The notes below the pieces were generated by a model that saw only the letters and a program-made list of their open reading frames with translations, was not told the DNA's origin and did no database searches. This document shows positions 19,210 through 30,967 of a DNA stretch of 64,000 bases, in pieces. Numbering within the stretch: position 1 is the first letter of the stretch; each line of letters opens with the position of its first letter. The position numbers were made by a program, and so were the translations under genes. Source of the stretch: Proteus vulgaris (lineage in GTDB: Bacteria; Pseudomonadota; Gammaproteobacteria; Enterobacterales; Enterobacteriaceae); contig LR590468.1 of NCBI GenBank assembly GCA_901472505.1, forward strand, positions 62,001-126,000, given 5' to 3'.

Positions 19210-20331
19210 ATGGACTATAAACTTAATTTAGATTGGCAATCATTTCTCGAAAGCCATTGGCAAAAACGCCCTTTATTAATTAAAAACGGCTTCTCACGTT
19301 TTGTTGATCCTTTATCTCCTGACGAACTTGCTGGTCTTGCAATGGAAGATGAAGTGGATAGCCGTCTTGTTAGCTGTCAAGACGGACAATGGGGAGTCAA
19401 ACATGGGCCTTTTGAGCACTTCGAGGGACTTGGTGATAAAGACTGGTCTTTGCTTGTACAAGCTGTCGATCACTGGCATTTCCCTAGTGCGGCATTAATG
19501 AAGCCATTTCGTGTATTACCCGATTGGCGCATTGATGATTTAATGATCTCTTATTCTGTTCCTGGTGGTGGTGTAGGCCCACATCTCGATCAATATGATG
19601 TCTTTATTATTCAAGGACAAGGTCGTCGTCGTTGGCGTGTGGGTGAAAAAATCCCGATGAGACAACACTGCCCTCACCCTGACTTACTTCAAGTGGATCC
19701 TTTTGACGCAATTATTGATGAAGAATTAGAACCCGGTGATATTCTTTATATCCCACCTGGATTCCCACATGAAGGCTATGCGATTGAAGAATCACTTAAC
19801 TACTCTGTTGGTTTCAGGGCTCCTAATGCCCGTGAACTTTTCAGTGGCTTCGCTGACTATGTGTTAGCTAACGATTTAGGTAGCTATCGTTATAGTGATC
19901 CTGATTTAACCGAGCGTGAAAATCCAGCATTAGTACAACATCAAGAGTTAAATAAACTTCATGAAATGATGGAAGATTTACTTGCTCAACCCGAAGTATT
20001 CCGCCATTGGTTTGGTGAATTTATTTCTCAATCTCGCCATGAACTCGATCTCGCTGTTCCTGAGCCTTTATATGAAAGCGCAGAAATTCATGATTTACTG
20101 CAACAAGGTGAACAACTTCATCGTTTAAATGGTATTCGCGCACTGCGTGTTGGCGATAGCTGTTTTGTAAATGGCGAATTAATAGATACTGCTCATATTG
20201 AAGCAGCTGATGCGCTTTGCCAATATGATTATATTGATAAACAACACTTAGGTGAGGCGCTGTCTGATCCAAAATTTGTACGTTTATTAACACACTTAGT
20301 TAATCAAGGTTATTGGTATTTTGAAGATTAA
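19210..20331 (+). CDS. roxA: 50S ribosomal protein L16 arginine hydroxylase (RoxA/YcfD)
   Basis: A 373-residue JmjC-type 2-oxoglutarate/Fe(II) oxygenase that hydroxylates an Arg of ribosomal protein L16. The Fe-binding HxD is in 'GPHLDQYDVFIIQGQG' and the distal His in 'IPPGFPHEGYAIEE'. 'WQKRPLLIKNGF' near the N-terminus is typical. It follows phoPQ as in E. coli and has its own terminator. Confidence 0.93.
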   Translation: MDYKLNLDWQSFLESHWQKRPLLIKNGFSRFVDPLSPDELAGLAMEDEVDSRLVSCQDGQWGVKHGPFEHFEGLGDKDWSLLVQAVDHWHFPSAALMKPFRVLPDWRIDDLMISYSVPGGGVGPHLDQYDVFIIQGQGRRRWRVGEKIPMRQHCPHPDLLQVDPFDAIIDEELEPGDILYIPPGFPHEGYAIEESLNYSVGFRAPNARELFSGFADYVLANDLGSYRYSDPDLTERENPALVQHQELNKLHEMMEDLLAQPEVFRHWFGEFISQSRHELDLAVPEPLYESAEIHDLLQQGEQLHRLNGIRALRVGDSCFVNGELIDTAHIEAADALCQYDYIDKQHLGEALSDPKFVRLLTHLVNQGYWYFED

Positions 20332-20359
20332 TTATCACTAATCTTCAATGATAAGTTAT

Positions 20360-20392
20360 AAAGCCCTACCATGTTAATGGCAGGGCTTTTTT
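20360..20392 (+). terminator. Terminator of roxA
   Basis: An extended hairpin (AAAGCCCT/AGGGCTTT outer stem, CCAT/ATGG inner stem) is followed by a T-rich tract. It lies 28 bp after the roxA stop. Confidence 0.85.
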
Positions 20393-20429
20393 ATTATTAT
20401 ATATTTTAAAATATCTCTTATTTTCAAAC

Positions 20430-20709
20430 TTAGCGAATAAAATAATTTATTGCTTCTTTTAAAAGAACTCTTGTATTACGGAAGAAAAAAGGAATAACAA
20501 CAAAAAATGTACTTTGTAAGAAAAAAAGTAATAATGTATGTTTGCTATTTGTCACATAAAGAGAAAATAAAATTAAAAAAGTTATTAGAAAATAGCTAAA
20601 AATAATAATAAATGATTGTTGCTCAGATTTTTTTAATCATTTCCTTTTTATGAGAATTTAGTTGAGCTTCTGTTACCGGTTTTAATAATTTTCCTGCTAT
20701 GGTTTCCAT
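20430..20709 (-). CDS. Small two-helix membrane protein, probable frameshift in a T7 run
   Basis: This gene is hidden by a frameshift. From ATG 20709 (AAGGA 7 nt upstream) 27 codons run ('METIAGKLLKPVTEAQLNSH...') and then stop; dropping one A of the run at plus-strand T7 20628-20634 opens the frame to 20430, giving about 92 residues. The second half has two hydrophobic helices ('FIIIFSYFLITFLILFSLYV' and 'LLLFFLQSTFFVVIPFFF') and a basic tail. I do not recognise the family. It lies alone between roxA and the vWA gene. Confidence 0.55.
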
Positions 20710-20994
20710 TCAATATCCTTATATTATATTTATAAATTTCATTGTGATTATAAGATAAATTTAATAAAGTTAATTTATCAAGGAGTTATTAATTTTAAGC
20801 CTATATTGAAATTTTAATATTAAATAATATGTAAGCCCATTATTATAAAATCATTCTATTTTTAATTAAGTGCGTTCATATATTAACACTCCGTCTATTT
20901 TTCAGTCAGTTCTCCTATTTTATCTTATTAATTTCCTTTAAGGTAAGGCTAGGTTTTCACCACTTTACTTCTTTTTTCTACAATGGAGTCGTCT

Positions 20995-21705
20995 ATGAAA
21001 AAATTTATTGTTTTAATTGCTGCGTTTATTTTACCGTCCATGGTATTTGCAGAAACAGCAGAAATAGCCAATGTGAAAGCACCACCAGCACAAACGGATA
21101 TCATTTTTGTGTTAGATAAAAGTGGTTCAATGCAAGGATATGAAAAAGATACTATTGGTGGATTTAATACCATTTTAGCTGAAAATAAAAATCGCCCTGA
21201 GAAAGTTTATATAACCACGATTTTATTTGATAGTAAGGCTAAAAAACTACATAACCGAATTGATATTAATAAGATAGAAGATTTAACTACTAATGATTAT
21301 TTTGCATCAGGCAATACTGCATTGTTAGATGCAGTTGGAAATGCGATCACGGAAGAAAATAAACCAAATTCACCTTATAAAAATGTCATGATGGTGATCA
21401 TAACTGATGGTGAAGAAAATAGTAGCCGTGAATATTCGCTAGAAAAAGTAAAATCATTAATTACTTCAGCAGAAAAAGAGAAAGGTTGGGAGTTTATCTT
21501 TTTAGGCGCTAATTTTGATGCGATAAGTGCAGCGGAAAGTATTGGTATTAAATCGTCTAACTCAACTCAATATATTCAAGATGCTAAAGGTTATGGAAAT
21601 GCCTACGAATCGGTTAATAAAGCCGTTCAGTCTAAGATTGAAGGTAAAGAGTTAAATGAAGATTGGAAATCTTCTGTTGAGCAAGATTATAAAGAGCGTA
21701 AATAA
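20995..21705 (+). CDS. Secreted von Willebrand factor A domain protein
   Basis: A 236-residue protein with a Sec signal peptide ('KKFIVLIAAFILPSMVFA', cleavage after the final Ala) and a single vWA domain. The metal-ion-dependent adhesion site is complete: D-x-S-x-S in 'FVLDKSGSMQGYE', the Thr in 'ASGNTALLDAVG' and the Asp in 'MVIITDGEENSS'. It is probably periplasmic and binds a protein partner. GGAG 6 nt before ATG 20995 decides the start over the ATG at 20983. It stands alone with its own terminator; no obvious partner (AAA ATPase or transglutaminase) is nearby. Confidence 0.8.
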   Translation: MKKFIVLIAAFILPSMVFAETAEIANVKAPPAQTDIIFVLDKSGSMQGYEKDTIGGFNTILAENKNRPEKVYITTILFDSKAKKLHNRIDINKIEDLTTNDYFASGNTALLDAVGNAITEENKPNSPYKNVMMVIITDGEENSSREYSLEKVKSLITSAEKEKGWEFIFLGANFDAISAAESIGIKSSNSTQYIQDAKGYGNAYESVNKAVQSKIEGKELNEDWKSSVEQDYKERK

Positions 21706-21746
21706 ATCATCTCAGTTAACAATATAATTAAGAAATATAACTAAAA

Positions 21747-21774
21747 AATAATAGCCGATATTTCGGCTATTATT
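21747..21774 (+). terminator. Terminator between vWA gene and pepT
   Basis: A perfect 12-bp stem AATAATAGCCGA/TCGGCTATTATT with a 4-nt loop and T-rich flanks on both sides. It probably acts for both convergent genes. Confidence 0.85.
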
Positions 21775-21804
21775 TTTATCTTATATAACAAAATCTATCA
21801 GTCA

Positions 21805-23049
21805 TTAGCTAATCACTTTTGCCTTTTCTCTTTCCGCTGTTATTTCCGCAATGCGCATGATCACACTCACTGCGGCTTCCATTCCTTCTAAAGAGATAAA
21901 TTCATGCTTACCGTGAAAATTATAACCACCGGTAAAAATATTAGGGCAAGGAAGTCCACGATAAGAAAGCTGCGCGCCATCTGTACCACCGCGAATAGGC
22001 TTAATATTAGGTTCAATATCACAATCAATCATCGCTTGTTTTGCTATTTCAATAACATGTGGGAATTGAACAACTTTGTCATGCATATTGTAATAACTAT
22101 CATCAATAGTCAGCTCAATATAGCAATCCGGGTGTAAGCCTTTACCTACTTTTTCAGCAATCGCAATCATATTCTGTTTGCGTTTTTCAAATAAATTACG
22201 GTTAAAATCACGGATAATATAATGCATTTCCGCTCTTTCTACCGTACCTTTAATACTTTGTAGATGGTAAAAACCTTCATAGCCGTCAGTATTTTCTGGT
22301 GTTTCATCGACAGGTAATTCTTGGTGAATACGAGACGCTAATCCTAATGCATTTACCATTACCCCTTTTGCACTACCAGGATGAACATTGTTACCAACAA
22401 TTTTAATATTCACCGATGCGGCATTAAAGTTTTCATACTCTAATTCACCGACACCACCACCATCAACAGTATAAGCCCAACTTGCACCAAATTCTTTTAA
22501 ATCAACATAATGTGCGCCACGACCAATTTCTTCATCTGGTGTAAACGCAATACGAATATCACCATGAGGTCGGTTCGTTTCTTTTAAACGTACCATGGCG
22601 GTAATAATTTCAGCGATACCCGCTTTATCATCAGCACCTAATAAGGTTTTACCGTCTGTCGTAATTAATGTTTTACCAATCATGGAATGCAGTATTGGAA
22701 ACATAACGGGTGACAACACTTCATCACCAATACCCAATGCAATATCACCACCACGATAATCTTCAAGAATTTGTGGTTTTACATGCTTGCCCGAAAAATC
22801 AGGAGCTGTATCAAGATGCGAAATAAAACCAATAACAGGCACTGGCCAAGAGACATTGGATGGCAAACTTGCCATTACACATCCTTTGTCACTGAGTGTT
22901 ACGTCAGAAAAACCCAGTTTTTTTAATTCTTGTGCCAATGCCTTAGCCAGTTTTAGCTGGCCATCACTGCTTGGCGACATTTTTGAAGATGGTTTTGATT
23001 GAGTATCAAAATTAATGTATTCAAAAAAACGTTCTAATAATTTATCCAT
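21805..23049 (-). CDS. pepT: Peptidase T (tripeptide aminopeptidase)
   Basis: A 414-residue M20-family zinc peptidase that removes N-terminal residues from tripeptides. Metal-ligand motifs are visible: '[14 protein letters not shown]', '[13 protein letters not shown]', '[12 protein letters not shown]' and '[15 protein letters not shown]'. Length and order match E. coli PepT (408). It is monocistronic and convergent with the vWA gene. Confidence 0.94.
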   Translation of the reverse strand: MDKLLERFFEYINFDTQSKPSSKMSPSSDGQLKLAKALAQELKKLGFSDVTLSDKGCVMASLPSNVSWPVPVIGFISHLDTAPDFSGKHVKPQILEDYRGGDIALGIGDEVLSPVMFPILHSMIGKTLITTDGKTLLGADDKAGIAEIITAMVRLKETNRPHGDIRIAFTPDEEIGRGAHYVDLKEFGASWAYTVDGGGVGELEYENFNAASVNIKIVGNNVHPGSAKGVMVNALGLASRIHQELPVDETPENTDGYEGFYHLQSIKGTVERAEMHYIIRDFNRNLFEKRKQNMIAIAEKVGKGLHPDCYIELTIDDSYYNMHDKVVQFPHVIEIAKQAMIDCDIEPNIKPIRGGTDGAQLSYRGLPCPNIFTGGYNFHGKHEFISLEGMEAAVSVIMRIAEITAEREKAKVIS

Positions 23050-23101
23050 TTTGCCCCCTAAGATCTCTCTAAGAACAATAATAGGGAACTCTATAAAATA
23101 A

Positions 23102-23959
23102 TTATTGCGTCAAATCAGCTTTAGGATCATTAATTAATTCAAACAATTTATGAACATATTCATCAACAACCTGACTTGCTGGTCCATAATGTTTCTCTTC
23201 AAACTGGCTTTCAACTAAACTAGGTTCAAGATTTAACTCAACAGTATGCGCTCCCGTCAGTTTTGCTTCATGAACAAAACCGGCAGCAGGATAGACATTA
23301 CCTGAAGTCCCAATAGAGATAAAAATATCAGCCTCAGCCAAAGCACGATAAATATCATCCATACCAATAGGCATTTCACCAAACCAGACGATATGCGGAC
23401 GTAGTGGCGATGGAAACTGGCAACAATGACAGTGATCTGTGATGTCTAAATCACCTTTCCATTCAAAAACTTGGCGGGATTGTGGGCAACGAACTTTTAA
23501 CAATTCACCATGCATATGCAAAATATGCTGACTACCCGCTTTTTCATGTAAATTATCAATATTTTGTGTTACAAGAAGAAAGTGATCTTTACCTAAGCGT
23601 TGCTCAAGTTTCGCTAATGCATAATGTGCTTCATTCGGTTGAATTGTAGGTTGTTGCAATTGGCGCCGGCGTTCATTATAAAACTGCTGAACCAATTGCG
23701 GATTGCGTTGATAACCTTCAGGTGTTGCAACATCTTCAACGCGATGTTCTTCCCACAATCCATCTTCTGAACGAAATGTTTTAATTCCTGATTCAGCTGA
23801 AATGCCAGCCCCTGTTAATACGACAACTTTGGGTAAATTCATTTCATGTTCCGTTTTATGGGTGAGATGAAAATAACGACAACGTGAATGTTGTCTACGT
23901 AAACTTTTAATCTTACGAAACTTCCTAAGCCGACGATGACGAAGTTTAAGTTTCATCAT
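23102..23959 (-). CDS. cobB: NAD-dependent protein deacylase CobB (sirtuin)
   Basis: A 285-residue class III sirtuin. The NAD site is '[20 protein letters not shown]', the catalytic His is in '[13 protein letters not shown]' and '[13 protein letters not shown]' is conserved. Y-x-x-R in '[10 protein letters not shown]' is the pair linked to desuccinylase activity. The zinc module looks reduced ('RCPQSRQ' plus 'DHCHCCQF'), as in E. coli CobB. A basic 40-residue N-terminal extension (many Arg, Lys and His) precedes the core; an internal Met ('[13 protein letters not shown]') could start a short form. Confidence 0.93.
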   Translation of the reverse strand: MMKLKLRHRRLRKFRKIKSLRRQHSRCRYFHLTHKTEHEMNLPKVVVLTGAGISAESGIKTFRSEDGLWEEHRVEDVATPEGYQRNPQLVQQFYNERRRQLQQPTIQPNEAHYALAKLEQRLGKDHFLLVTQNIDNLHEKAGSQHILHMHGELLKVRCPQSRQVFEWKGDLDITDHCHCCQFPSPLRPHIVWFGEMPIGMDDIYRALAEADIFISIGTSGNVYPAAGFVHEAKLTGAHTVELNLEPSLVESQFEEKHYGPASQVVDEYVHKLFELINDPKADLTQ

Positions 23960-24043
23960 TACAATCCTTGGTTTTCAAGTTTAAATATCGCGTTTCTAAC
24001 TTCACTATTTTAAGTGTTTTTTCTTCTTTGTATGTCAATAAAC

Positions 24044-25291
24044 TTATTGTCCACTTAAAATTCTTGCAGGATCTAGTTTAGTGGCTCGACGAGCTGGATA
24101 CCAACTTGCTATCAGACTTAAGATCACAGTAGTAATAAATACAGAAAAAACATCCATCAAATGCACTTCTGAAGGGAGAAAATCGACAAAATAAACATCA
24201 CCTGAAAGTACACTATGCCCTGTTAATGATTCAATAATAGAGACTAAAGGTGTCAAATTGTAAGCCACTGCTACACCAAAAATAACACCGGCAATACAAC
24301 CAATCATGCCTGATAATAAGCCGTACCATAAAAAGATATTACGAATATGGCTATCTCGTGCACCTAGTGTACGTAAAATAGCAATATCACTGCTTTTATC
24401 TCTTACTGCCATAATTAACGTTGAAACAATATTAAAACAAGCCACACCAATCACTAAAATCATGGATAAATACATAATGCTGCGGATCATTTGAATATCA
24501 CTATACATATAGCCATAGTCACTTATCCAACTTTTCGCATAAACATACTCTTTGCTGTTTAAACCCGCATTATGGATGATTTCATTAGCCAAAAATGGAT
24601 CAACTGTGTTCACTTCAATCCCTGTAATGCCTTGTCCATAATCCATATATTGCTGAGCATCAGCTAAAGGCACTAACGCTAATTGGTGATCAAGCATACC
24701 ACTCAGTTTAAATATGCCACTCACTTGTAAACGGATACGTTTAGGCTGTAATAGCTTAGTAGGATCATCATTATTCGGGATTAATACCGTTAACCAATCA
24801 CCCTGTTTTATTTTTAATGCGTCTGCAACACCTTGCCCAACAATAATTTGTTGCTTGCCTGCACGAAAATCTTGCCATGCATTATTTTGTACATAACGAG
24901 GCAATAAGCTGATATCACTTTGTTTTTCAGGGGATACTCCCATAACACTCACTGCTTTTAGTTCAGTTCCTTTCTCTAATAATCCCGTTAATAAGATATA
25001 CGGTGCAGCGGCAACAACACCTGGAGTGCTTTCAATCCGAGGTAATGCCGATTGCCATTGTACAAATGGCTGTTCAACAGAATAAATTTGACCATGAGGG
25101 ACGACAGATAAAATACGGTTTTTTAATTCGCGTTCAAATCCATTCATAGCACTTAAACCGATAATTAAAACGGCAACACCAAGCATAATACCCAATGTTG
25201 AAATAACCGAGATTAACGAAACCATTCCCGCACGTTTTCGCCCTCTTGAAAAACGTAAAGCGGTCACTAATGCAAGTGGCAATTGCGCCAT
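24044..25291 (-). CDS. lolE: Lipoprotein-releasing ABC transporter permease LolE
   Basis: A 415-residue inner-membrane subunit of LolCDE, which hands outer-membrane lipoproteins to LolA. Features: an N-terminal helix ('[20 protein letters not shown]'), a large periplasmic domain, three C-terminal helices and the FtsX/MacB signature with '[17 protein letters not shown]'. The C-terminus '[18 protein letters not shown]' is typical. Its ATG overlaps the lolD stop (TAATG). No nagK follows, unlike E. coli. Confidence 0.94.
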   Translation of the reverse strand: MAQLPLALVTALRFSRGRKRAGMVSLISVISTLGIMLGVAVLIIGLSAMNGFERELKNRILSVVPHGQIYSVEQPFVQWQSALPRIESTPGVVAAAPYILLTGLLEKGTELKAVSVMGVSPEKQSDISLLPRYVQNNAWQDFRAGKQQIIVGQGVADALKIKQGDWLTVLIPNNDDPTKLLQPKRIRLQVSGIFKLSGMLDHQLALVPLADAQQYMDYGQGITGIEVNTVDPFLANEIIHNAGLNSKEYVYAKSWISDYGYMYSDIQMIRSIMYLSMILVIGVACFNIVSTLIMAVRDKSSDIAILRTLGARDSHIRNIFLWYGLLSGMIGCIAGVIFGVAVAYNLTPLVSIIESLTGHSVLSGDVYFVDFLPSEVHLMDVFSVFITTVILSLIASWYPARRATKLDPARILSGQ

Positions 25292-26050
25292 TATTTCACT
25301 CCTGAAATCGCGTTTTGTGGCTGTAATTGACCATCTTTCATTTCTAGTTGACGCTGAAAACGAGCCGCCAGTGATAAATCATGCGTCACTACCAGAAAAG
25401 CGGTTTGCTTTTCTTTATTTAACTTAATCAATAGCTCGAAAATCCCTTCGGCATTTTTCTGATCAAGGTTGCCTGTTGGCTCGTCTGCAAGTACCAATGC
25501 CGGATCATTAACTAATGCTCTTGCAATCGCAACACGTTTGTCTTTCACCACCTGAAAGCTCTGAAGGACGATGATGAGCGCGCGCTTTTAAACCGACGGC
25601 TTCAAGTAAAGACATCGCTTTCTCTTTCGCTTTTGCCACGTTAATCCCACCAATCATTAATGGCATTGCCACATTTTCAAGGGCAGTGAAATCAGGTAAT
25701 AAGTGGTGAAATTGATAAATAAAACCCAGTTGTGTATTACGCAAGTCGGCTTTTTCTGAGGAAGATAATGTATTGAGCGACAGCCCCTCAAAGAAGACTT
25801 CGCCCGATGTAGGTGAATCTAAACCACCCAATAGATGCAATAAGGTACTTTTACCTGAACCGGAGCTACCCACGATAGCTAAAAAATCACCTTTTTCCAT
25901 TTTAAATGAAACCGATTTCAGTACTTGCGTTGAAATTGTACCATCTTGGTATTGTTTACACAGGGCGTGACAATCCAATAAACAATTCTTGTCAATTTGC
26001 ATGTTTTTTTCTGATGCCATTGGCTGTTTATTAATAGAAGAATTACTCAT
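25291..26050 (-). CDS. lolD: Lipoprotein-releasing ABC transporter ATPase LolD, probable frameshift
   Basis: Two frames join into a complete LolD ATPase of about 252 residues: Walker A '[16 protein letters not shown]', Q-loop '[12 protein letters not shown]', signature 'LSGGERQ', Walker B '[12 protein letters not shown]' and H-loop '[10 protein letters not shown]'. The break is at plus-strand TTT 25537-25539; one base fewer gives '[17 protein letters not shown]'. lolD is essential in E. coli, so a sequence error is the best reading. Its N-terminus is longer than E. coli LolD and overlaps the lolC stop by 8 bp; an internal ATG ('[18 protein letters not shown]') is an alternative start. Confidence 0.92.
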
Positions 26051-27244
26051 AACGTAGCGCCTCTGCTGGCTGAATAGTCGCGGCCCGCCAAGACGGGTAT
26101 AAAGTGGATAAAAGGGAAATCACAATAGCGGCAAAGCCAATCATAAATACCCGTCCCCAATCAAGCGTGGCAGGTAATTCGACGCCTTGTGGAATAAGTC
26201 CTACCGCTGGCATAATGGTATTTAACTGGCTTGAGAGCAATGCCCCTAGAAGCCCCCCCGCAACAGCACCTAGTATGCCAGCCCCAGCACCTTGCAACAT
26301 AAAAATGGACATAATCTGAGAACGTTTTAACCCCATGGTTTGCAAAATAGCCACTTCCCCTTGTTTTTCCATAACTAATAAAGAAAGTGAGGTAATAATA
26401 TTAAAAGCAGCTACAGCAATAATTAAGCTTAATAATAATCCCATCATATTTTTTTCCATTTTAACTGCCTGGAAAAATTCACCTTTACGTTCACGCCAAT
26501 CTTTCCAACTTAAATTTTTAGCTAAAGGCTGAGTACTGTATTTTTCAATATTGAGAGGATCAGAAAAGAAAAGACGCCACCCAGTAATATTTCCTGGTTG
26601 ATAACGCATTAAACGTGCCGCATCTTGTTGATTAACTAAAATTTGAGAGGCGTCAGCATCTCCACCACTTTGGAAAATACCTTTAACAGTAAATAATCGT
26701 TGACTGGGTAATCTTCCCATCGGGGTTAGTTGGCTTACACTTGGCACAATCAGGCGAATTTTATCCCCTTCTTTTGCTTTCAATTGTTTAGCTAAGCCAC
26801 TTCCTAAGATCACACCATATTCACCCGATTTAAGCATAGAGAAATCACCATAACGAATATATTTTGTTAATGGCTCATCTTGTGCTTTCTCAATCCCTAA
26901 CATAACGCCAACACTGATATTGTCTTTACTTTGCAAAACAACATCACTTTCTACTAAAGGAACAACGTTTATGATACCTTCTCGCGTCAGTAAATTTTCG
27001 GCTATATTTGATTGTCGGGGTAGTTGCCGTTAGGTGATGTCACTATGGCTTGTGGAAGATAAGCAAGAATACTTTCTTGCAATGAACGTTCAAAGCCATT
27101 CATAACAGAAGTCACAGTGATAAGCGCTGCGACACCTAACATGATCCCTAAAGCAGATAGCCATGAGACGAAGCGACCGAACTTATCGACCGCGCGACCC
27201 CGCATATAACGGAGCCCTATATAAAATGAGACAGAATTGTACAT
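26043..27244 (-). CDS. lolC: Lipoprotein-releasing ABC transporter permease LolC, probable frameshift
   Basis: Two frames join into about 400 residues (E. coli 399). The N-terminal part is '[20 protein letters not shown]'; the rest has '[20 protein letters not shown]', '[17 protein letters not shown]' and C-terminal '[18 protein letters not shown]'. The break is near 27003-27006, where one missing T would restore '[14 protein letters not shown]'. It is first in the lolCDE operon and divergent from mfd. An essential gene in E. coli; the break is probably a sequence error. Confidence 0.92.
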
Positions 27245-27437
27245 GAAATCTGTGCTGTTCCTGTTGCTAATGCGAAGTGTTCAGGGATAATAAAGGGTAG
27301 TCTTACTGAATGGAACCACTCTATTCCCAAACTGTGGTTTTTCTTTTATCTTAACCTGCCCGCCAGTTTAAGCTTTAGCGAGTACGCTGAAGATGTGTTG
27401 GGAGTTAACTACAACAAAGAGTTCACATTACACGCTT

Positions 27438-30400
27438 ATGTCCTCAGAATATCGTTATCAACTTCCTATAAAACAAGGGGATACTCGCCAGCTCGGTCAA
27501 CTGACTGGTGCCGCTTGTGCTCTAGAATGTGCAGAGATCATCAAACGTCATTCTGGATTAGTCGTTCTTGTTACTCGTGACATGCAAAATGCATTACGTT
27601 TACAAGATGAAATCCGTCAGTTTTGTGATTATCCAGTAGAGACATTATCGGATTGGGAAACTCTGCCTTATGACAGTTTTTCACCTCACCAAGAAATTAT
27701 CTCAAACCGCCTTTCTACGCTATACCGTATTCCATCACTTCTCAAGGGAATTTTAATCTTACCCGTCAATACGTTAATGCAGAAAGTCTGCCCTACGGAT
27801 TATCTCGCAAGTCATGCGTTGGTAATGCAAAAAGGAGAGATACTTTCTCGTGATAATTTGCGTAAAACACTCGATGAAGCAGGATATCGCCATGTAGAGC
27901 AAGTATTAGAGCATGGAGAATATGCAACACGTGGTGCATTGCTTGATTTATTTCCTATGGGAAGTGAATTCCCTTATCGTATTGATTTTTTCGATGATGA
28001 AATTGATAGCCTGCGTACTTTTGATGTCGATACTCAAAGAACATTAATAGAAGTGGAGCAAATCAATTTATTGCCTGCACATGAATTCCCAACTGATGCC
28101 AATGCAATTGAGCTCTTTCGTAGTCAGTGGCGTGAGCGCTTCGATGTAAGACGTGATCCTGAACATATTTATCAACAAGTCAGTAAACACATACTGCCAA
28201 CTGGGATTGAATATTGGCAATCACTATTTTTTGAACAGCCTTTATCTAACTTATTTGCTTATTTTCCCCAAAACACCCTAATAGTGACGCAAGATCTACA
28301 AGATTTCGCTGATAAATTCTGGCAAGACATCAACCAACGTTTTGAAAGTCGTCGCGTTGATCCAATGCGGCCTTTGCTCCCTCCTGATGATATTTGGCTC
28401 AATGTTGATAAGTTTAATCAAGCGCTCAAACAGTGGCCACGAATTCAACTTAAAACAGACACGTTGCCAGAAAAAGCAGGACAAACTAATTTAGGTTATC
28501 AACCACTTCCTGATTTATCGATTAACGCGCAAAGTAAATCTCCTTTAGATAATCTGCGTCGATTCCAAGAGCAATTTTCAGGTAGTATTATTTTCTCTGT
28601 TGAGAGTGAAGGCCGACGCGAAACAGTACAAGAACTATTATCACGTATAAAAATAGCCCCAAAACAGATCGTTGAGTTATCAGATGCCCAAGAAAAAGGG
28701 CTTATTTTATTATTGGCGCAGCTGAACACGGCTTTATTGATAGCCATCGCCAATTAGCCTTGATCTGTGAAAGCGATATGTTGGGTGAACGTATTAATCG
28801 TCGCCGTCAAGACAATCGCAGAGCAATTAATACCGATACCTTAATTCGTAACCTTGCCGAATTAAGTATTGGTCAGCCTGTTGTGCATCTTCAACACGGT
28901 GTTGGACGCTATCAAGGTATGACAACCTTAGAAGCAGGTGGCGTAAAAGCAGAATACCTAATGTTAGGTTACGCAGGTAACGACAAACTTTATGTTCCTG
29001 TTTCATCATTACATTTAATCAGTCGTTATTCTGGTGGTGCTGATGAAAATGCCCCTTTACACAAATTAGGGGGGGATGCGTGGGTAAGAGCGCGTCAAAA
29101 AGCGGCTGAAAAAGTCCGTGATGTTGCGGCAGAGCTGTTAGATGTTTATGCGCAACGCGAAATAAAAACAGGCTTTGCCTTTAAAATGGATAAAGAGCAG
29201 TATCACGCGTTCCGACAAAGTTTCCCTTTTGAAACTACTCCCGATCAAGAAATAGCAATCAACGCCGTATTAAGTGATATGTGCCAGGCCATTTCAATGG
29301 ATAGATTAGTCTGTGGTGATGTGGGTTTTGGTAAAACAGAAGTGGCAATGCGCGCAGCATTCCTTGCGGTTAACAATAATAAACAAGTTGCGATTTTAGT
29401 ACCAACCACTCTATTAGCTCAGCAACATTTCGATAATTTTCGCGATCGTTTCGCCAATTGGCCCGTTAATATTGAGATGATTTCGCGTTTTCGTAGCGCA
29501 AAAGAACAGCAACAAATCACAGAGAAACTGGCTGAAGGTACTATTGATATTGTCATTGGTACACACAAATTATTACAACCGAGTATTCACTGGAAAGATT
29601 TAGGGCTACTCATTGTTGATGAAGAGCATCGCTTTGGCGTTCGTCACAAAGAACGGATTAAAGCTATGCGTGCTAATGTAGATATTTTGACACTAACAGC
29701 AACCCCAATTCCTCGTACATTAAATATGGCCATGAGTGGTATGCGTGATCTTTCTATTATCGCAACACCACCCGCACGCCGTTTATCCGTAAAAACCTTT
29801 GTACGGGAATATGATGATTTAGTGGTACGCGAAGCTATCTTGCGTGAAACATTACGTGGTGGACAAGTTTATTACTTGTATAACGATGTTGAAAATATCG
29901 AAAAAGCGCGTGAGAGACTGGCTACACTCGTTCCTGAGGCTCGTATTGGGATTGGGCATGGGCAAATGCGTGAACGTGAACTTGAGCGAGTGATGAATGA
30001 TTTCCATCATCAGCGTTTTAATGTGTTACTTTGCACTACCATCATCGAAACAGGTATTGATATACCAAGTGCAAATACCATTATTATTGAGCGAGCCGAT
30101 CACTTTGGTTTAGCGCAATTACATCAGTTACGTGGTCGTGTAGGTCGTTCTCATCACCAAGCTTATGCTTATTTGTTAACGCCACATCCTAAAGCCATGA
30201 CAAAAGATGCTCATAAACGTTTAGAGGCGATTGCTTCACTGGAAGATCTAGGTGCTGGTTTTGCGTTGGCTACTCACGATTTGGAAATTCGGGGTGCGGG
30301 CGAGTTACTCGGAGAAGAACAAAGTGGCCAAATGAATACGGTAGGCTTCTCTCTTTATATGGAATTGCTAGAAAGCGCCATAGAAGCACTAAAAGAAGGC

Positions 30401-30880
30401 AGAGAGCCATCACTTGAAGATCTCACCAATCAGCAAACTGAAATTGAATTAAGAATGCCAGTTTTATTACCAGATGATTACATTCCAGATGTAAATGTCA
30501 GACTCTCATTCTATAAACGAATTGCAAGTGCGGTTGATTTAAATGAACTTAATGATTTAAGAGCAGAATTGATTGATAGATTTGGTAAATTGCCTGATGC
30601 TGGTCGTTATTTATTGCGTAATGCCGCTATTCGTTTAAATGCAATGAGCTTAGGTATTACACGTATTGAAGCGCATGATAAAGGCGGGTTTATTGAATTC
30701 GGTGAGAAGAACAAGGTTGATCCGAGCTATTTAATTAGCTTACTCCAAGAACAACCCGCTGTTTTTCGCTTAGACGGCCCATCTAAATTAAAGTTTATTA
30801 CTAATTTAGCTGAACGTGAAAAACGACTCACTTTCATTGATGATATGTTAAGTGCATTTGATGATCATAAGATAAAATAG
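27438..30880 (+). CDS. mfd: Transcription-repair coupling factor Mfd, probable frameshift
   Basis: Releases RNA polymerase stalled at DNA damage and recruits UvrA. Corrected length is about 1147 residues (E. coli 1148). The N-terminal UvrB-like part has 'LSDWETLPYDSFSPHQE'; the RNA-polymerase-interaction region has 'GQPVVHLQHGVGRYQGMTTL'; the translocase has Walker A 'GDVGFGKTEVAMRAAF', 'IVDEEHRFGVRHKE', 'LTATPIPRTLNMAMSG' and 'RGRVGRSHHQAYAYLL'. The frame breaks at GG 28715-28716; a third G restores 'LLLGAAEHGFIDSHRQ'. ATG 27438 gives the conserved start. Confidence 0.94.
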
Positions 30881-30909
30881 CAGTCGAATTCACCGCTATT
30901 TAAGTCAAT

Positions 30910-30955
30910 AAAAAGGCGTGATGAAGGAATAAAGCCTCTTCATTTACGCCTTTTT
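30910..30955. terminator. Bidirectional terminator between mfd and umoD
   Basis: Outer stem AAAAAGGCGT/ACGCCTTTTT with an inner GAAGG/CCTCTTC-type pairing, flanked by A and T tracts on the two sides. The two flanking genes converge on it. Confidence 0.8.
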
Positions 30956-30967
30956 ATATTATTAGTA

